Of a stretch of DNA of 40,993 nucleotides, positions 16,109-23,748 are shown in pieces. Source of the DNA: Clostridia bacterium (lineage in GTDB: Bacteria; Bacillota_A; Clostridia; Oscillospirales; Acutalibacteraceae). The stretch lies in assembly GCA_017397065.1 (NCBI GenBank), contig JAFQKE010000004.1:1-40993 (forward strand), in the 5' to 3' direction. The notes beneath the pieces were generated by a model. It did no database searches. It was not told where the DNA came from and was given only the letters and a program-made list of their open reading frames with translations. The translations under genes were made by a program, and so were the position numbers. Within the stretch, counting starts at the first letter, position 1. Every line of letters begins with the position of its first letter.

Positions 16109-17833
16109 ATGAGAACAATTCTAAAATACCTTGCGCCCTTTAAAGGCAAAATGACGGTTGGACTTAGCATTAAAATAATAGGTACTGTTGTTGAGCTTTT
16201 TTTGCCGTATATATTAAGTCATATTTTAAAAAATGTTGTGGTTACGCAAAGCGTGCCGCAGATACTTTTTTGGGGTGTGCTTATGGTAATTTGTGCTCTT
16301 GCGGCCTGCATTTTTAACATTATCGCCAACAGAATGGCGGCAAAGGTTTCACGTAATTTTTCCGAAAAGGTAAGGCAGGATCTTTTTGATAAAACCCTTC
16401 GCCTTTCGGCCGCCAAAACCGATGAATTTACCATTCCGTCACTCGAGTCACGCATCACAACCGATACCTACCACGTACATAATTTTATTGGTATGATTCA
16501 AAGAATGGGTGTGCGAGCACCAATTCTTTTATTGGGCGGTATTGCGATAACAATTATTATGGATAGCTTTTTAGCACTTGCAATGCTTGCCGTTCTTCCC
16601 TTTATATTTGTAACGGTTTATTTCATCTCAAAAAAGGGTACACCGCTTTATACCAAGGTGCAGACCTCGGTAGATAAAATGATACGCATTGTGCGTGAGG
16701 ATATTCAAGGAATCCGTGTAATAAAGGCACTTTCTAAAAATGAGTATGAGCATAAAAGATTTGATAAAGCCAACACCAATTTGGTAAAAAAAGAAACCAA
16801 AGCCGGTATGGTTATGAATTCAATAAATCCTATAATGACCTTTTTGATGAATGTTGGTATAGTTGCGGTTATTGCCCTTAGTGCAAACAGAGTGGCAGGG
16901 CACAAGTCCGACCCCGAAACGGTTATTGCTTTTATGCAGTATTTTACGCAAATTTCAATGTCTATGATGTTTGTCAGCCGTATGTTTGTAATGTACACAA
17001 AATGCTCTGCATCTGCTGATCGAATAGCCGAGGTTTTAAATTGCAAAAATGATATTGTAACAGCCTCAAAGGAGCAATACCCCAACATTAGTACAAATTC
17101 TCATATTGTATTCAAGAATGTTGATTTTGGATATAACAAAAAACATCTAATCCTTAAAAATATAAACTTTGAGCTGAAACGAGGTGGCAGACTCGGAATA
17201 ATAGGTGCTACAGGTAGCGGAAAATCCACGATTATTAAGCTTTTACTCCGTTTTTATGATGTGAGCGAGGGCGGTGTTTATATTGATAAAGAGGATATAC
17301 GCACTATTCCTCCAAAAGAGCTTTATAAAAAGTTCGGTACCGCAATGCAGTACGATTTTATTTATAATGACAGTATTTTGGAGAATATACGTTTTGGTAG
17401 AGATATTAGTGATGAGGATGTTATAAGGGCTACCGAAATTGCACAAGCGGCCGATTTTATCAATGGATTTAATGATGGATACGAGCACATTCTATCACAA
17501 AACGGCACCAACATTTCCGGAGGACAGAGGCAAAGAATTTTAATATCTCGTGCACTTGCCGCAAAACCCGATATACTTATTTTAGATGACAGCTCTTCTG
17601 CACTGGATTATAAAACCGATGCTAATTTACGCAAAGCACTTGAAAAAAATCTTAGCAACACAACCGTTGTAACCGTTGCTCAAAGGGTAAGCTCGGTTAA
17701 GGATTGTGACCTGATTCTGGTTTTAGAAAATGGCGAAATAATTGGTGCAGGTAGCCACGAACATCTTATTGAAAACTGTATTGAGTACAAAGAAATAAGC
17801 GATTCTCAAATGGGAGGTGCTTTTGTTGAATAG
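16109..17833 (+). CDS. ABC exporter half-transporter, degenerate-site subunit
   Basis: The 574-residue product joins a six-helix membrane domain (about 1-310) to an ATPase domain with Walker A GATGSGKST (366-374), a canonical ISGGQRQ signature and Walker B ending LDD. Asp494 stands where the catalytic Glu normally is. That change marks the non-catalytic site of heterodimeric exporters such as BmrC/BmrD and TM287/288. It overlaps the next gene, its expected partner. With the MarR regulator this suggests efflux of toxic small molecules, a role inferred from context. Confidence 0.9.
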   Translation: MRTILKYLAPFKGKMTVGLSIKIIGTVVELFLPYILSHILKNVVVTQSVPQILFWGVLMVICALAACIFNIIANRMAAKVSRNFSEKVRQDLFDKTLRLSAAKTDEFTIPSLESRITTDTYHVHNFIGMIQRMGVRAPILLLGGIAITIIMDSFLALAMLAVLPFIFVTVYFISKKGTPLYTKVQTSVDKMIRIVREDIQGIRVIKALSKNEYEHKRFDKANTNLVKKETKAGMVMNSINPIMTFLMNVGIVAVIALSANRVAGHKSDPETVIAFMQYFTQISMSMMFVSRMFVMYTKCSASADRIAEVLNCKNDIVTASKEQYPNISTNSHIVFKNVDFGYNKKHLILKNINFELKRGGRLGIIGATGSGKSTIIKLLLRFYDVSEGGVYIDKEDIRTIPPKELYKKFGTAMQYDFIYNDSILENIRFGRDISDEDVIRATEIAQAADFINGFNDGYEHILSQNGTNISGGQRQRILISRALAAKPDILILDDSSSALDYKTDANLRKALEKNLSNTTVVTVAQRVSSVKDCDLILVLENGEIIGAGSHEHLIENCIEYKEISDSQMGGAFVE

Positions 17834-19661
17834 AGGAGGACCAATGGGCGGCAGAGGCAAAATAGGTGCCCCCCAATACCAAAAGTTAGATAAAAAAACC
17901 ACAGGACAGATAATTAAAAGACTGGGCGGATATCTATTAAAATCTTGGCCGCTTTTCATTCTGGCGATTATACTCACCCTACTTTCAAATCAGTTGTCAC
18001 TTATGGGGCCAATGTATTCCGGTGAGGCAATTGATGCAATCACAGCCAAAAGCGGAGTGAACTTTAGTGCTGTAGGCGAATGTATTTTAAATATGCTCAT
18101 TTGTTACGTCTTATCTGCAATAATGACATATTTCCTTTCTATTTTAATGATAAGAATAAGTCAGCGAATAATATATACAATGCGTCGACAGGTTTTTGAA
18201 AAGCTTACATCACTTCCTGTGAATTATTTTGATACTAACGCTACAGGCGATATTATAAGTCGCATTTCATACGATATTGATACCGTAAACGCCACCCTTT
18301 CACAGGATTTGGTGCAGATTATGACCAGTATCTATACCGTTATCGGTTCGCTCATTTTTATGTGGCAGACATCGCCGCCTATGATAATTGTTTTTGCCGT
18401 AACCGTACCCGTTTCAATTATTTTTACACGTTATCGTTCTAAAAAGGTGCGTCCCCTTTTCAGAGAACGTTCTAAAAAGCTGGGCGAGCTTAACGGCTAC
18501 GCCGAAGAGATGCTTAGCGGATGCCGTACAATTCAGGCCTATAACCGAGAGGCAAAAATAGGGGATAGATTCAGCAAAAGAAATGCCGATGCTATGGATG
18601 CCTACCAGAATGCCGAATATTATGGTGCCGCAATGGGCCCAACCGTAAATTTCATAAACAATCTTTCAATCTCTCTTGTTATGATTTTAGGCGGTATACT
18701 TTTTATGTATTCCCAAAGCGGCGCTGTCAAAGCGGGCTCGGTGTTTTTTATAACCTTAGGCGGCATAGCTAAGTTTGTGCAGTATTCAAGAAAATTTGCA
18801 GGCCCAATAAATGAGTTTGCAAACGTTCTTCACGAATTTCAGTCAGCTTTTTCGGCGGCAGAGCGAGTTTTTAGGGTTATTGATGAACCGTCTGAACCAA
18901 AAGACAGCGAAAATGCAATTGAAATTACCTCGGCTGAGGGCAGGGTAGAGCTAAGTGACGTAACCTTTGGCTATACGCCCGATAAAACCATTCTTCATAA
19001 TATATCTGTGCTTGCCGATTCGGGTAAAACAGTGGCAATTGTAGGGCCTACGGGTACAGGAAAAACCACCATAATAAATCTGCTTATGCGATTTTATGAT
19101 GTAAATTCAGGTAATATAACGGTGGATAGAAAAAGTGTTGCCGATATCACCCGCAACTCACTAAGACGTGCATATACAATGGTTTTGCAGGATACATGGC
19201 TGTTTCACGGAACTATATATGAAAACATAGTATACGGACGTGAGGACGCCACCCCTGAGGAGGTAAAGGCGGCGGCAAAGGCGGCAAGAATCAATACCTA
19301 TATTGAAAGCCTGCCTGATGGTTATGAAACTGTTTTGTCGGATGACGGTGTAAACATCTCAAAAGGTCAGCGTCAGCTCATTACCATTGCAAGAGCAATG
19401 CTCGCAAATAATTCTATGCTCATTCTTGATGAAGCAACCTCCAATGTTGATTCACGCACCGAGATTAAAATTCAGCAGGCGATGAATGAGCTTATGAAAG
19501 GCAGAACCTGCTTTGTTATAGCCCATAGACTCTCTACCATACAAAACGCAGATTTAATTCTGGTAATTAAAGAGGGCGAAATTTCCGAGCAGGGCACACA
19601 TGATGAGCTTATGAAATCGGGCGGATTTTACAGTACGCTTTATAATTCACAGTTTAGTTAA
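17826..19661 (+). CDS. ABC exporter half-transporter, catalytic subunit
   Basis: The product of about 611 residues has an N-terminal Gly/Pro/Arg-rich tail, six membrane helices and an ATPase domain with Walker A GPTGTGKTT and Walker B LILDEA (Glu536 intact). Its signature motif is altered to ISKGQ. Together with the upstream subunit this gives one competent and one degenerate ATP site, the pattern of heterodimeric type IV exporters. The start is uncertain. TTG 17826 lies six bases after GGGAGGTG and is preferred; GTG 17817 or ATG 17844 are alternatives. A very strong terminator follows. Confidence 0.9.
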   Translation: MNRGGPMGGRGKIGAPQYQKLDKKTTGQIIKRLGGYLLKSWPLFILAIILTLLSNQLSLMGPMYSGEAIDAITAKSGVNFSAVGECILNMLICYVLSAIMTYFLSILMIRISQRIIYTMRRQVFEKLTSLPVNYFDTNATGDIISRISYDIDTVNATLSQDLVQIMTSIYTVIGSLIFMWQTSPPMIIVFAVTVPVSIIFTRYRSKKVRPLFRERSKKLGELNGYAEEMLSGCRTIQAYNREAKIGDRFSKRNADAMDAYQNAEYYGAAMGPTVNFINNLSISLVMILGGILFMYSQSGAVKAGSVFFITLGGIAKFVQYSRKFAGPINEFANVLHEFQSAFSAAERVFRVIDEPSEPKDSENAIEITSAEGRVELSDVTFGYTPDKTILHNISVLADSGKTVAIVGPTGTGKTTIINLLMRFYDVNSGNITVDRKSVADITRNSLRRAYTMVLQDTWLFHGTIYENIVYGREDATPEEVKAAAKAARINTYIESLPDGYETVLSDDGVNISKGQRQLITIARAMLANNSMLILDEATSNVDSRTEIKIQQAMNELMKGRTCFVIAHRLSTIQNADLILVIKEGEISEQGTHDELMKSGGFYSTLYNSQFS

Positions 19662-19706
19662 AAAGCGATAGCTCCTTGAAAAATACAAGGAGCTATCGCT
19701 TTTTTT
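19661..19706. terminator. Strong terminator between convergent genes
   Basis: A perfect 18-bp stem (19661-19678 with 19686-19703), 7-base loop and T run. Because the left arm begins with AAAA it can also serve the leftward genes. Confidence 0.92.
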
Positions 19707-19709
19707 GCA

Positions 19710-19982
19710 TTATTCGTTTGCCTCGGTGGGGTTGCTGCTTTCGGCGTTCTTACTTTCAGTACTTTCGGTGTCTTTTGTACTTTCTGTACTTTCTGTACTT
19801 TCTGTACTTTCTACACTTTCCGTTTTTTCTGTGGCATCTGCACTTTCTGTGGCATTTGTTGGCTCGGACGGCGTAGGTGCTGTGGTATTACCATTACCGG
19901 AAGTCGGTAGCTTTGTTACGCTACTAGACTCTGTTTTAGCTGTAGATTGGTTTTTTGGTTTTTCTATCATTGATTGTATCAA
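19710..19982 (-). CDS. Low-complexity Ser/Thr/Glu-rich frame after the AraC gene
   Basis: The frame gives about 90 residues dominated by TEST-type repeats; the DNA shows a 9-bp tandem repeat of CTTTCTGTA near 19774-19812. It can start at TTG 19982, which overlaps the AraC stop (TTGA), or at ATG 19970. Neither start has a ribosome binding site, and there is no signal peptide or membrane helix. It may be a translationally coupled tail, a frameshift extension of the regulator, or not a gene. It ends just before the shared terminator, which favours transcription through it. Confidence 0.35.
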   Translation of the reverse strand: MIQSMIEKPKNQSTAKTESSSVTKLPTSGNGNTTAPTPSEPTNATESADATEKTESVESTESTESTESTKDTESTESKNAESSNPTEANE

Positions 19983-20782
19983 CTGTTGTTTACGGTTGAT
20001 TTATCGTGCTCTTTTACCTGACGTGGCGTTTTACCGGTCTGTGCAAAAAAGTGACGGTTAAAGCTTCTGAGGGAGTTAAATCCCACCGCAAAGGCAACCT
20101 CGGTTATACTGAGCTCACCTTGCTCAAGCAGGGATTCAGCATCTCTAATTCTTAGTGAGTTAATGTATTCCGGCATACTTATACCTATTTCTTTGCTGAA
20201 AATGTGCGATATATAGTACTTGCTCATATGCGTGTTTTCGGCAATTTTTTCTAGGGTTATATCTTCGTTGTAATGCTCACTGCAGTATAACAGAATTGAT
20301 TGAATAGCATTTATATTACGCTTTGTTACATTTTGCAGCTTCATATTTTCAAAAATGTGAGCAAGTATTATAGAAAGACAGTTTTCAATTACGGTATCGC
20401 TATAAGGTGAGTTATCGATTTTGGCATTAAGAGCTATGCTTATAATGGGGAAAATTTTTTCCAAATCTATTTGAACAATAGGCTGAGTTGGGATTTTTTT
20501 TGAAAAAATCTTGTTAAACGCAGGTATTTTGTTAGACGGAAAAATAAAAAGCACGTTATCAAATGCACCAAAATCATCAGAGAAATAATGCACCTGATTG
20601 GGGAAGGCAATAAAGGCGTGACCCTCACACAAAACCCCACCCTTATCATCGGCATAGGCCATAGTTCTGCCTTTAAGCATTATCGCAAGCTCAATATGGT
20701 CGTGCAGATGTTTTGCACAACCCAAAGCTTTGGAATTTCTAAGGTGTATATCTGTTCCTTTTTTTTCATAATACGGCAGCAT
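19979..20782 (-). CDS. AraC-family regulator with cupin sensor
   Basis: The 267-residue product has an N-terminal cupin domain (HLHDHIELAIMLKGRTMAY, a His-rich sugar-sensing motif) and a C-terminal double helix-turn-helix of AraC type. The second HTH is the well-conserved ITEVAFAVGFNSLRSFNRHF. The family binds sugars or related metabolites and usually activates adjacent catabolic genes. It is divergent from the isomerase and oxidoreductase genes, its likely targets. GGAGTAG precedes the ATG. Confidence 0.92.
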   Translation of the reverse strand: MLPYYEKKGTDIHLRNSKALGCAKHLHDHIELAIMLKGRTMAYADDKGGVLCEGHAFIAFPNQVHYFSDDFGAFDNVLFIFPSNKIPAFNKIFSKKIPTQPIVQIDLEKIFPIISIALNAKIDNSPYSDTVIENCLSIILAHIFENMKLQNVTKRNINAIQSILLYCSEHYNEDITLEKIAENTHMSKYYISHIFSKEIGISMPEYINSLRIRDAESLLEQGELSITEVAFAVGFNSLRSFNRHFFAQTGKTPRQVKEHDKSTVNNS

Positions 20783-20837
20783 AGTTCTACTCCTAAAACA
20801 GCAATATTTGGCTAAAATTCAACTACTTGTGACTAGT

Positions 20838-20866
20838 AATATACCACATTTTTAATTAAAATACAA
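20838..20866 (-). promoter_or_regulatory. Probable promoter of the AraC gene
   Basis: On the minus strand TTGTAT (20866-20861), a 17-base spacer and TATATT (20843-20838). The divergent 143-base gap must also hold the rightward promoter, which I could not place with confidence. Confidence 0.5.
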
Positions 20867-20925
20867 GTGTAGCGATACAAAAAATGGCAAATTGTTATGT
20901 ATTTTTACCGAAAGGTTGTGTTTTT

Positions 20926-21747
20926 ATGAAAACAGGTGTTCAGCTTTATTCGGTTCGCACCGATTTGGCCGAAGATTTTGAAGGCACTTTAAAGGCCGTC
21001 AGCGAAATGGGTTACGAGGGTGTTGAATTTGCAAGCCTTTGCGGCAAAACCCCCGAAGAGGTTGCAGAGCTTTGCAAAAAATATAATTTAAACCCAATCT
21101 CTGCACACGTTCCCTTTGATTCACTTAACAACTTAACCGAAAAAACAATGTCAGATTTTGCCACAGTTGGCTGTAAATACATTGTTATTCCCTATCTTCC
21201 CCCCGAGCTTCGTCCCGGAACAGAAGGCTTTGATGATGTTGTGAACAACGCCGAGCGCATAGGCAAAGCCGCTAAGGAAAATGGTATGACACTTCTTTAC
21301 CACAATCACGATTTTGAATTTCAAAAAATCGGCGATGAATATGCTTTGGACTATCTTTACAGAAACGTTTAGGCAGACTTTCTTCAAACCGAGGTTGATA
21401 CCTGTTGGGTAAATGTTGCAGGTGTTGAGCCGGCAGGATATGTTCGCAAATACTCAGGTCGTGCACCTATTGTTCATCTTAAAGATTTCTATAAAAAAGA
21501 GGGTGCCGCATCGGGCAAAATGTATAAGCTCATCGGCCTTGATGATAATGAAGAGGCTGAGGATAACGAGACATTCAGCTTCCGTCCTCTCGGTATGGGT
21601 GTGCAGGATGTTCAGTCACTTTTAGATGCCGCTACTGATGCGGGTGCAGACTGGGTTATTGTTGAGCAGGACGAACCTTGGAATGGTATGACCAGAATGG
21701 ACAGTATTAAGGCAAGTATAGAGTATTTAAAAACTCTTAAATATTAA
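20926..21747 (+). pseudogene. Sugar-phosphate isomerase/epimerase interrupted by an in-frame TAG
   Basis: The reading frame encodes a xylose-isomerase-like TIM barrel of about 273 residues (GVQLYSVRTDL start, LLYHNHDFEF metal-ligand segment). It is broken by a single TAG at 21370-21372, after residue 148. The same frame continues without shift to the normal end, with clear family sequence (EVDTCWVNVAG, RAPIVHLKDF, WVIVEQDEP). Losing the second half removes metal ligands, so the short product should be inactive. TAG is used as a normal stop elsewhere here, so genome-wide recoding is unlikely. It could be a nonsense mutation, a sequencing error or read-through. AraC regulator and oxidoreductase neighbours suggest inositol or sugar-derivative catabolism. 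Confidence 0.85.
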
Positions 21748-21771
21748 TTTTAAAAAAGGAGATTATTTATT

Positions 21772-22932
21772 ATGGCTAAAATTGCTGGTTTAGACGCTTT
21801 TAAAGAAAATCAGGAAGAAAAGGTTATCGATACATCTAAAAAGGTGAAAATTGGTATTATTGGTACCGGTTGGATTGCCGACTCTCACGTTGGCTGTTAC
21901 AAGCAGATGGAGGATGTTGAAATTGTTGCTTTGGCAGACCTTGTTCCCGGCAAGGCAGAGGCCTTTGCAAAAAAACACGGTATTGAGGGTGTGCGCATTT
22001 ATAGCAGCGATGAAGAAATGCTTGCTAATGAAAAGGATTTAGACGGTGTTTCTATTTGTACATACAACTGCCAGCACGCACCTTGTGCAATTCACGCACT
22101 TGATGCAGGCGTTAACGTAATGCTTGAAAAACCTTTTACTGTAACACTTGATGAGGCGGTTGAGGTTATGAAGGCCGAAAAACGCAGTGGCAAGATTTTA
22201 ACCATCGGCTTCCAACCCCGTATGAGCGAAAATATGCAGATGATTAAAAAGATTGTAGAGTCGGGCGAGCTTGGTAAGGTTTATTACCTACAGGCAGGCG
22301 GCGGACGTCGTCGTGGTATTCCTACTCCATTTGGCACCACCTTTATTGAAAAGGAAACAGGCGGTATCGGTGCTGTTGGTGACATCGGCTCCTATTCATT
22401 AGATATGCTTCTTAATGCAGTTGGATATCCCAAGCCACTTACCGTTTCGGGCTATAAATCTGCTTTCTTCGGCACCCGTCCTGATTATTATCCCACCCAT
22501 CCCGAATATGCTGAAAAATTCGGCGTAGACGATTTTGCAGCAGCATTTGTTCGTTTAGAGAATGATATTATTTTAGACTTCAGAATTTCTTGGGCAGAGC
22601 ATATTGACACCTGCGGTGACGCTATCATCTTAGGAACCGAAGGCGGTCTTAGAATCCCCTCTACCGAGTGCTGGAACGGTGAGTTTGGAAAACCCCTTAC
22701 CATCTATAAAACCGTTGCAGGAAGTCAGGTTCAGTACGAAGTACCCCTTATTCCCAACAACGGCCCCAGCTTCTTCTTCAAAAAGCTCCGTACCTTTGTT
22801 GATGCTATTAAAGAGGGTGGCGTAGCTACTGTACCTTCTTCTGAGATTATCTACAATCAGGCAATTATCGACGGTATTGTAAAATCCGCCGAGCTTGGCA
22901 GAGAAATTGAAGTAGAAATCCCCGAGATTTAA
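21772..22932 (+). CDS. Gfo/Idh/MocA-family NAD(P)-dependent oxidoreductase
   Basis: The 386-residue product has an N-terminal Rossmann fold with GIIGTGWIADSH (about 28-39) and the family motif EKPF (near 120, with the catalytic-region Lys). The C-terminal alpha/beta domain has GDIGSYSLDMLL, the segment that usually holds the catalytic Asp and His/Tyr. Such enzymes oxidise or reduce a sugar hydroxyl, often together with a TIM-barrel isomerase, which is exactly the gene upstream. AAAAGGAG precedes the ATG, 24 bases after the isomerase stop. The substrate is unknown. Confidence 0.92.
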   Translation: MAKIAGLDAFKENQEEKVIDTSKKVKIGIIGTGWIADSHVGCYKQMEDVEIVALADLVPGKAEAFAKKHGIEGVRIYSSDEEMLANEKDLDGVSICTYNCQHAPCAIHALDAGVNVMLEKPFTVTLDEAVEVMKAEKRSGKILTIGFQPRMSENMQMIKKIVESGELGKVYYLQAGGGRRRGIPTPFGTTFIEKETGGIGAVGDIGSYSLDMLLNAVGYPKPLTVSGYKSAFFGTRPDYYPTHPEYAEKFGVDDFAAAFVRLENDIILDFRISWAEHIDTCGDAIILGTEGGLRIPSTECWNGEFGKPLTIYKTVAGSQVQYEVPLIPNNGPSFFFKKLRTFVDAIKEGGVATVPSSEIIYNQAIIDGIVKSAELGREIEVEIPEI

Positions 22933-22951
22933 TGTTTAAAGAATAAAAACG

Positions 22952-22988
22952 AAAAGCTTGAAGTGGTTTAACACCATTTCAAGCTTTT
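22952..22988. terminator. Bidirectional terminator
   Basis: A 15-bp stem with one G-T pair (22952-22966 with 22974-22988) and T/A tails on both sides. It serves the oxidoreductase and the convergent small gene. Confidence 0.85.
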
Positions 22989-22994
22989 TATATA

Positions 22995-23264
22995 TTAGTA
23001 AAATTCTTTTTGGGAGAAGTTAATAAGTAAATACAAATATCGTATAATGTTATCAACCATATCGTCAATATTAGTGATTCCGCAATCAATGTATAGTAAT
23101 TTTTGCGGACTATTTTCTTGCAATGCAACATCAATTATAAAATCACGTATTTCTTTTGGTATTTTATCTATTTCAGAATAGTTGCACATAAAAAATTTGC
23201 GTTGTTCACGTGTCAACTGGGTTTTTAAATGTCTGACCAAAATAGTTAGTATATCTAAAACCAT
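22995..23264 (-). CDS. Small protein of unknown function
   Basis: The 89-residue product is mostly helical, with a basic N-terminal third (RHLKTQLTREQRKFF) and an acidic, Ile/Asp-rich remainder. There is no signal peptide and no motif I recognise. Its ribosome binding site (GGATGTGA) is the same variant as that of the divergent XRE gene at 23405, with which it shares a 140-base intergenic region. Co-regulation by that repressor is plausible, and a toxin-antitoxin-like pairing is possible but not supported by any motif. It stops next to a bidirectional terminator. Confidence 0.6.
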   Translation of the reverse strand: MVLDILTILVRHLKTQLTREQRKFFMCNYSEIDKIPKEIRDFIIDVALQENSPQKLLYIDCGITNIDDMVDNIIRYLYLLINFSQKEFY

Positions 23265-23351
23265 ATAAATTCACATCCAAACTTTGCAAAAATTCGTAAT
23301 GTTAGTATATCATAAAAAAATTCATTAGTCAACTCAAATGAGGTAACTATT

Positions 23352-23375
23352 TTAACTCAAAACAGTTAATATAAT
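23352..23375 (+). promoter_or_regulatory. Probable operator and -10 of the XRE gene
   Basis: TTAACT (23352-23357), 6 bases, AGTTAA (23364-23369) forms a perfect palindrome directly against TATAAT (23370-23375). A second imperfect palindrome (TAGTCAACTC / GAGGTAACTA) lies just upstream. Autoregulation is the natural reading. Confidence 0.5.
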
Positions 23376-23404
23376 TATATATTGATATGTTAGGATGTGA
23401 AGTG

Positions 23405-23647
23405 TTGAATATTGGCGAAGCAGTAAAAATGCGTATAATTGAGTTGTGTAAAATGCAAAATATAACTGTTAATAAGCTAGCTACTATAAGTGGTATTACT
23501 CAATCAACACTCAGCAATATTACGGGCGGTAGGAATAATAGCACTACCATTTCCACCATAAAAAAGCTATGTGACGGCTTGGGCATAGGAGTAAAAGATT
23601 TTTTTGATTCTGAACTTTTTGAAGATTTAGAGCAAGAAATTAAATAA
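23405..23647 (+). CDS. Small XRE/Cro-type DNA-binding regulator
   Basis: The 80-residue product is a single helix-turn-helix domain, with the HTH about residues 17-45 (INKLATISGITQSTLSNI in style; here VNKLATISGITQSTLSNI) and a short acidic tail. It belongs to a very common small regulator family in Clostridia. The TTG at 23405 is preferred: AGGATGTGA lies just upstream and the protein then starts MNIGEAVK, as family members usually do. An ATG at 23387 is in frame but lacks a site. A terminator follows. Confidence 0.8.
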   Translation: MNIGEAVKMRIIELCKMQNITVNKLATISGITQSTLSNITGGRNNSTTISTIKKLCDGLGIGVKDFFDSELFEDLEQEIK

Positions 23648-23681
23648 AATATTATGTTTTTATAAATTGTTTATAGCGTTT

Positions 23682-23717
23682 AAAAAGATCACTTCGGTTT
23701 TGAAGTGGTCTTTTTTT
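23682..23717. terminator. Bidirectional terminator between XRE gene and prfC
   Basis: A 14-bp stem with one G-T pair (23682-23695 with 23702-23715), 6-base loop and a T run to 23717. The A-run on the left supports leftward use as well. Confidence 0.85.
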
Positions 23718-23748
23718 ATATCACCAATATTTTATAAAATAAGTTTAT

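Noticed and set aside
21370..21372. Genome-wide recoding of TAG (for example pyrrolysine)
   Set aside because: TAG is the normal stop of several intact genes here (those ending at 3775, 17833, 27813, 38665 and 40713), and no pyl genes are seen.
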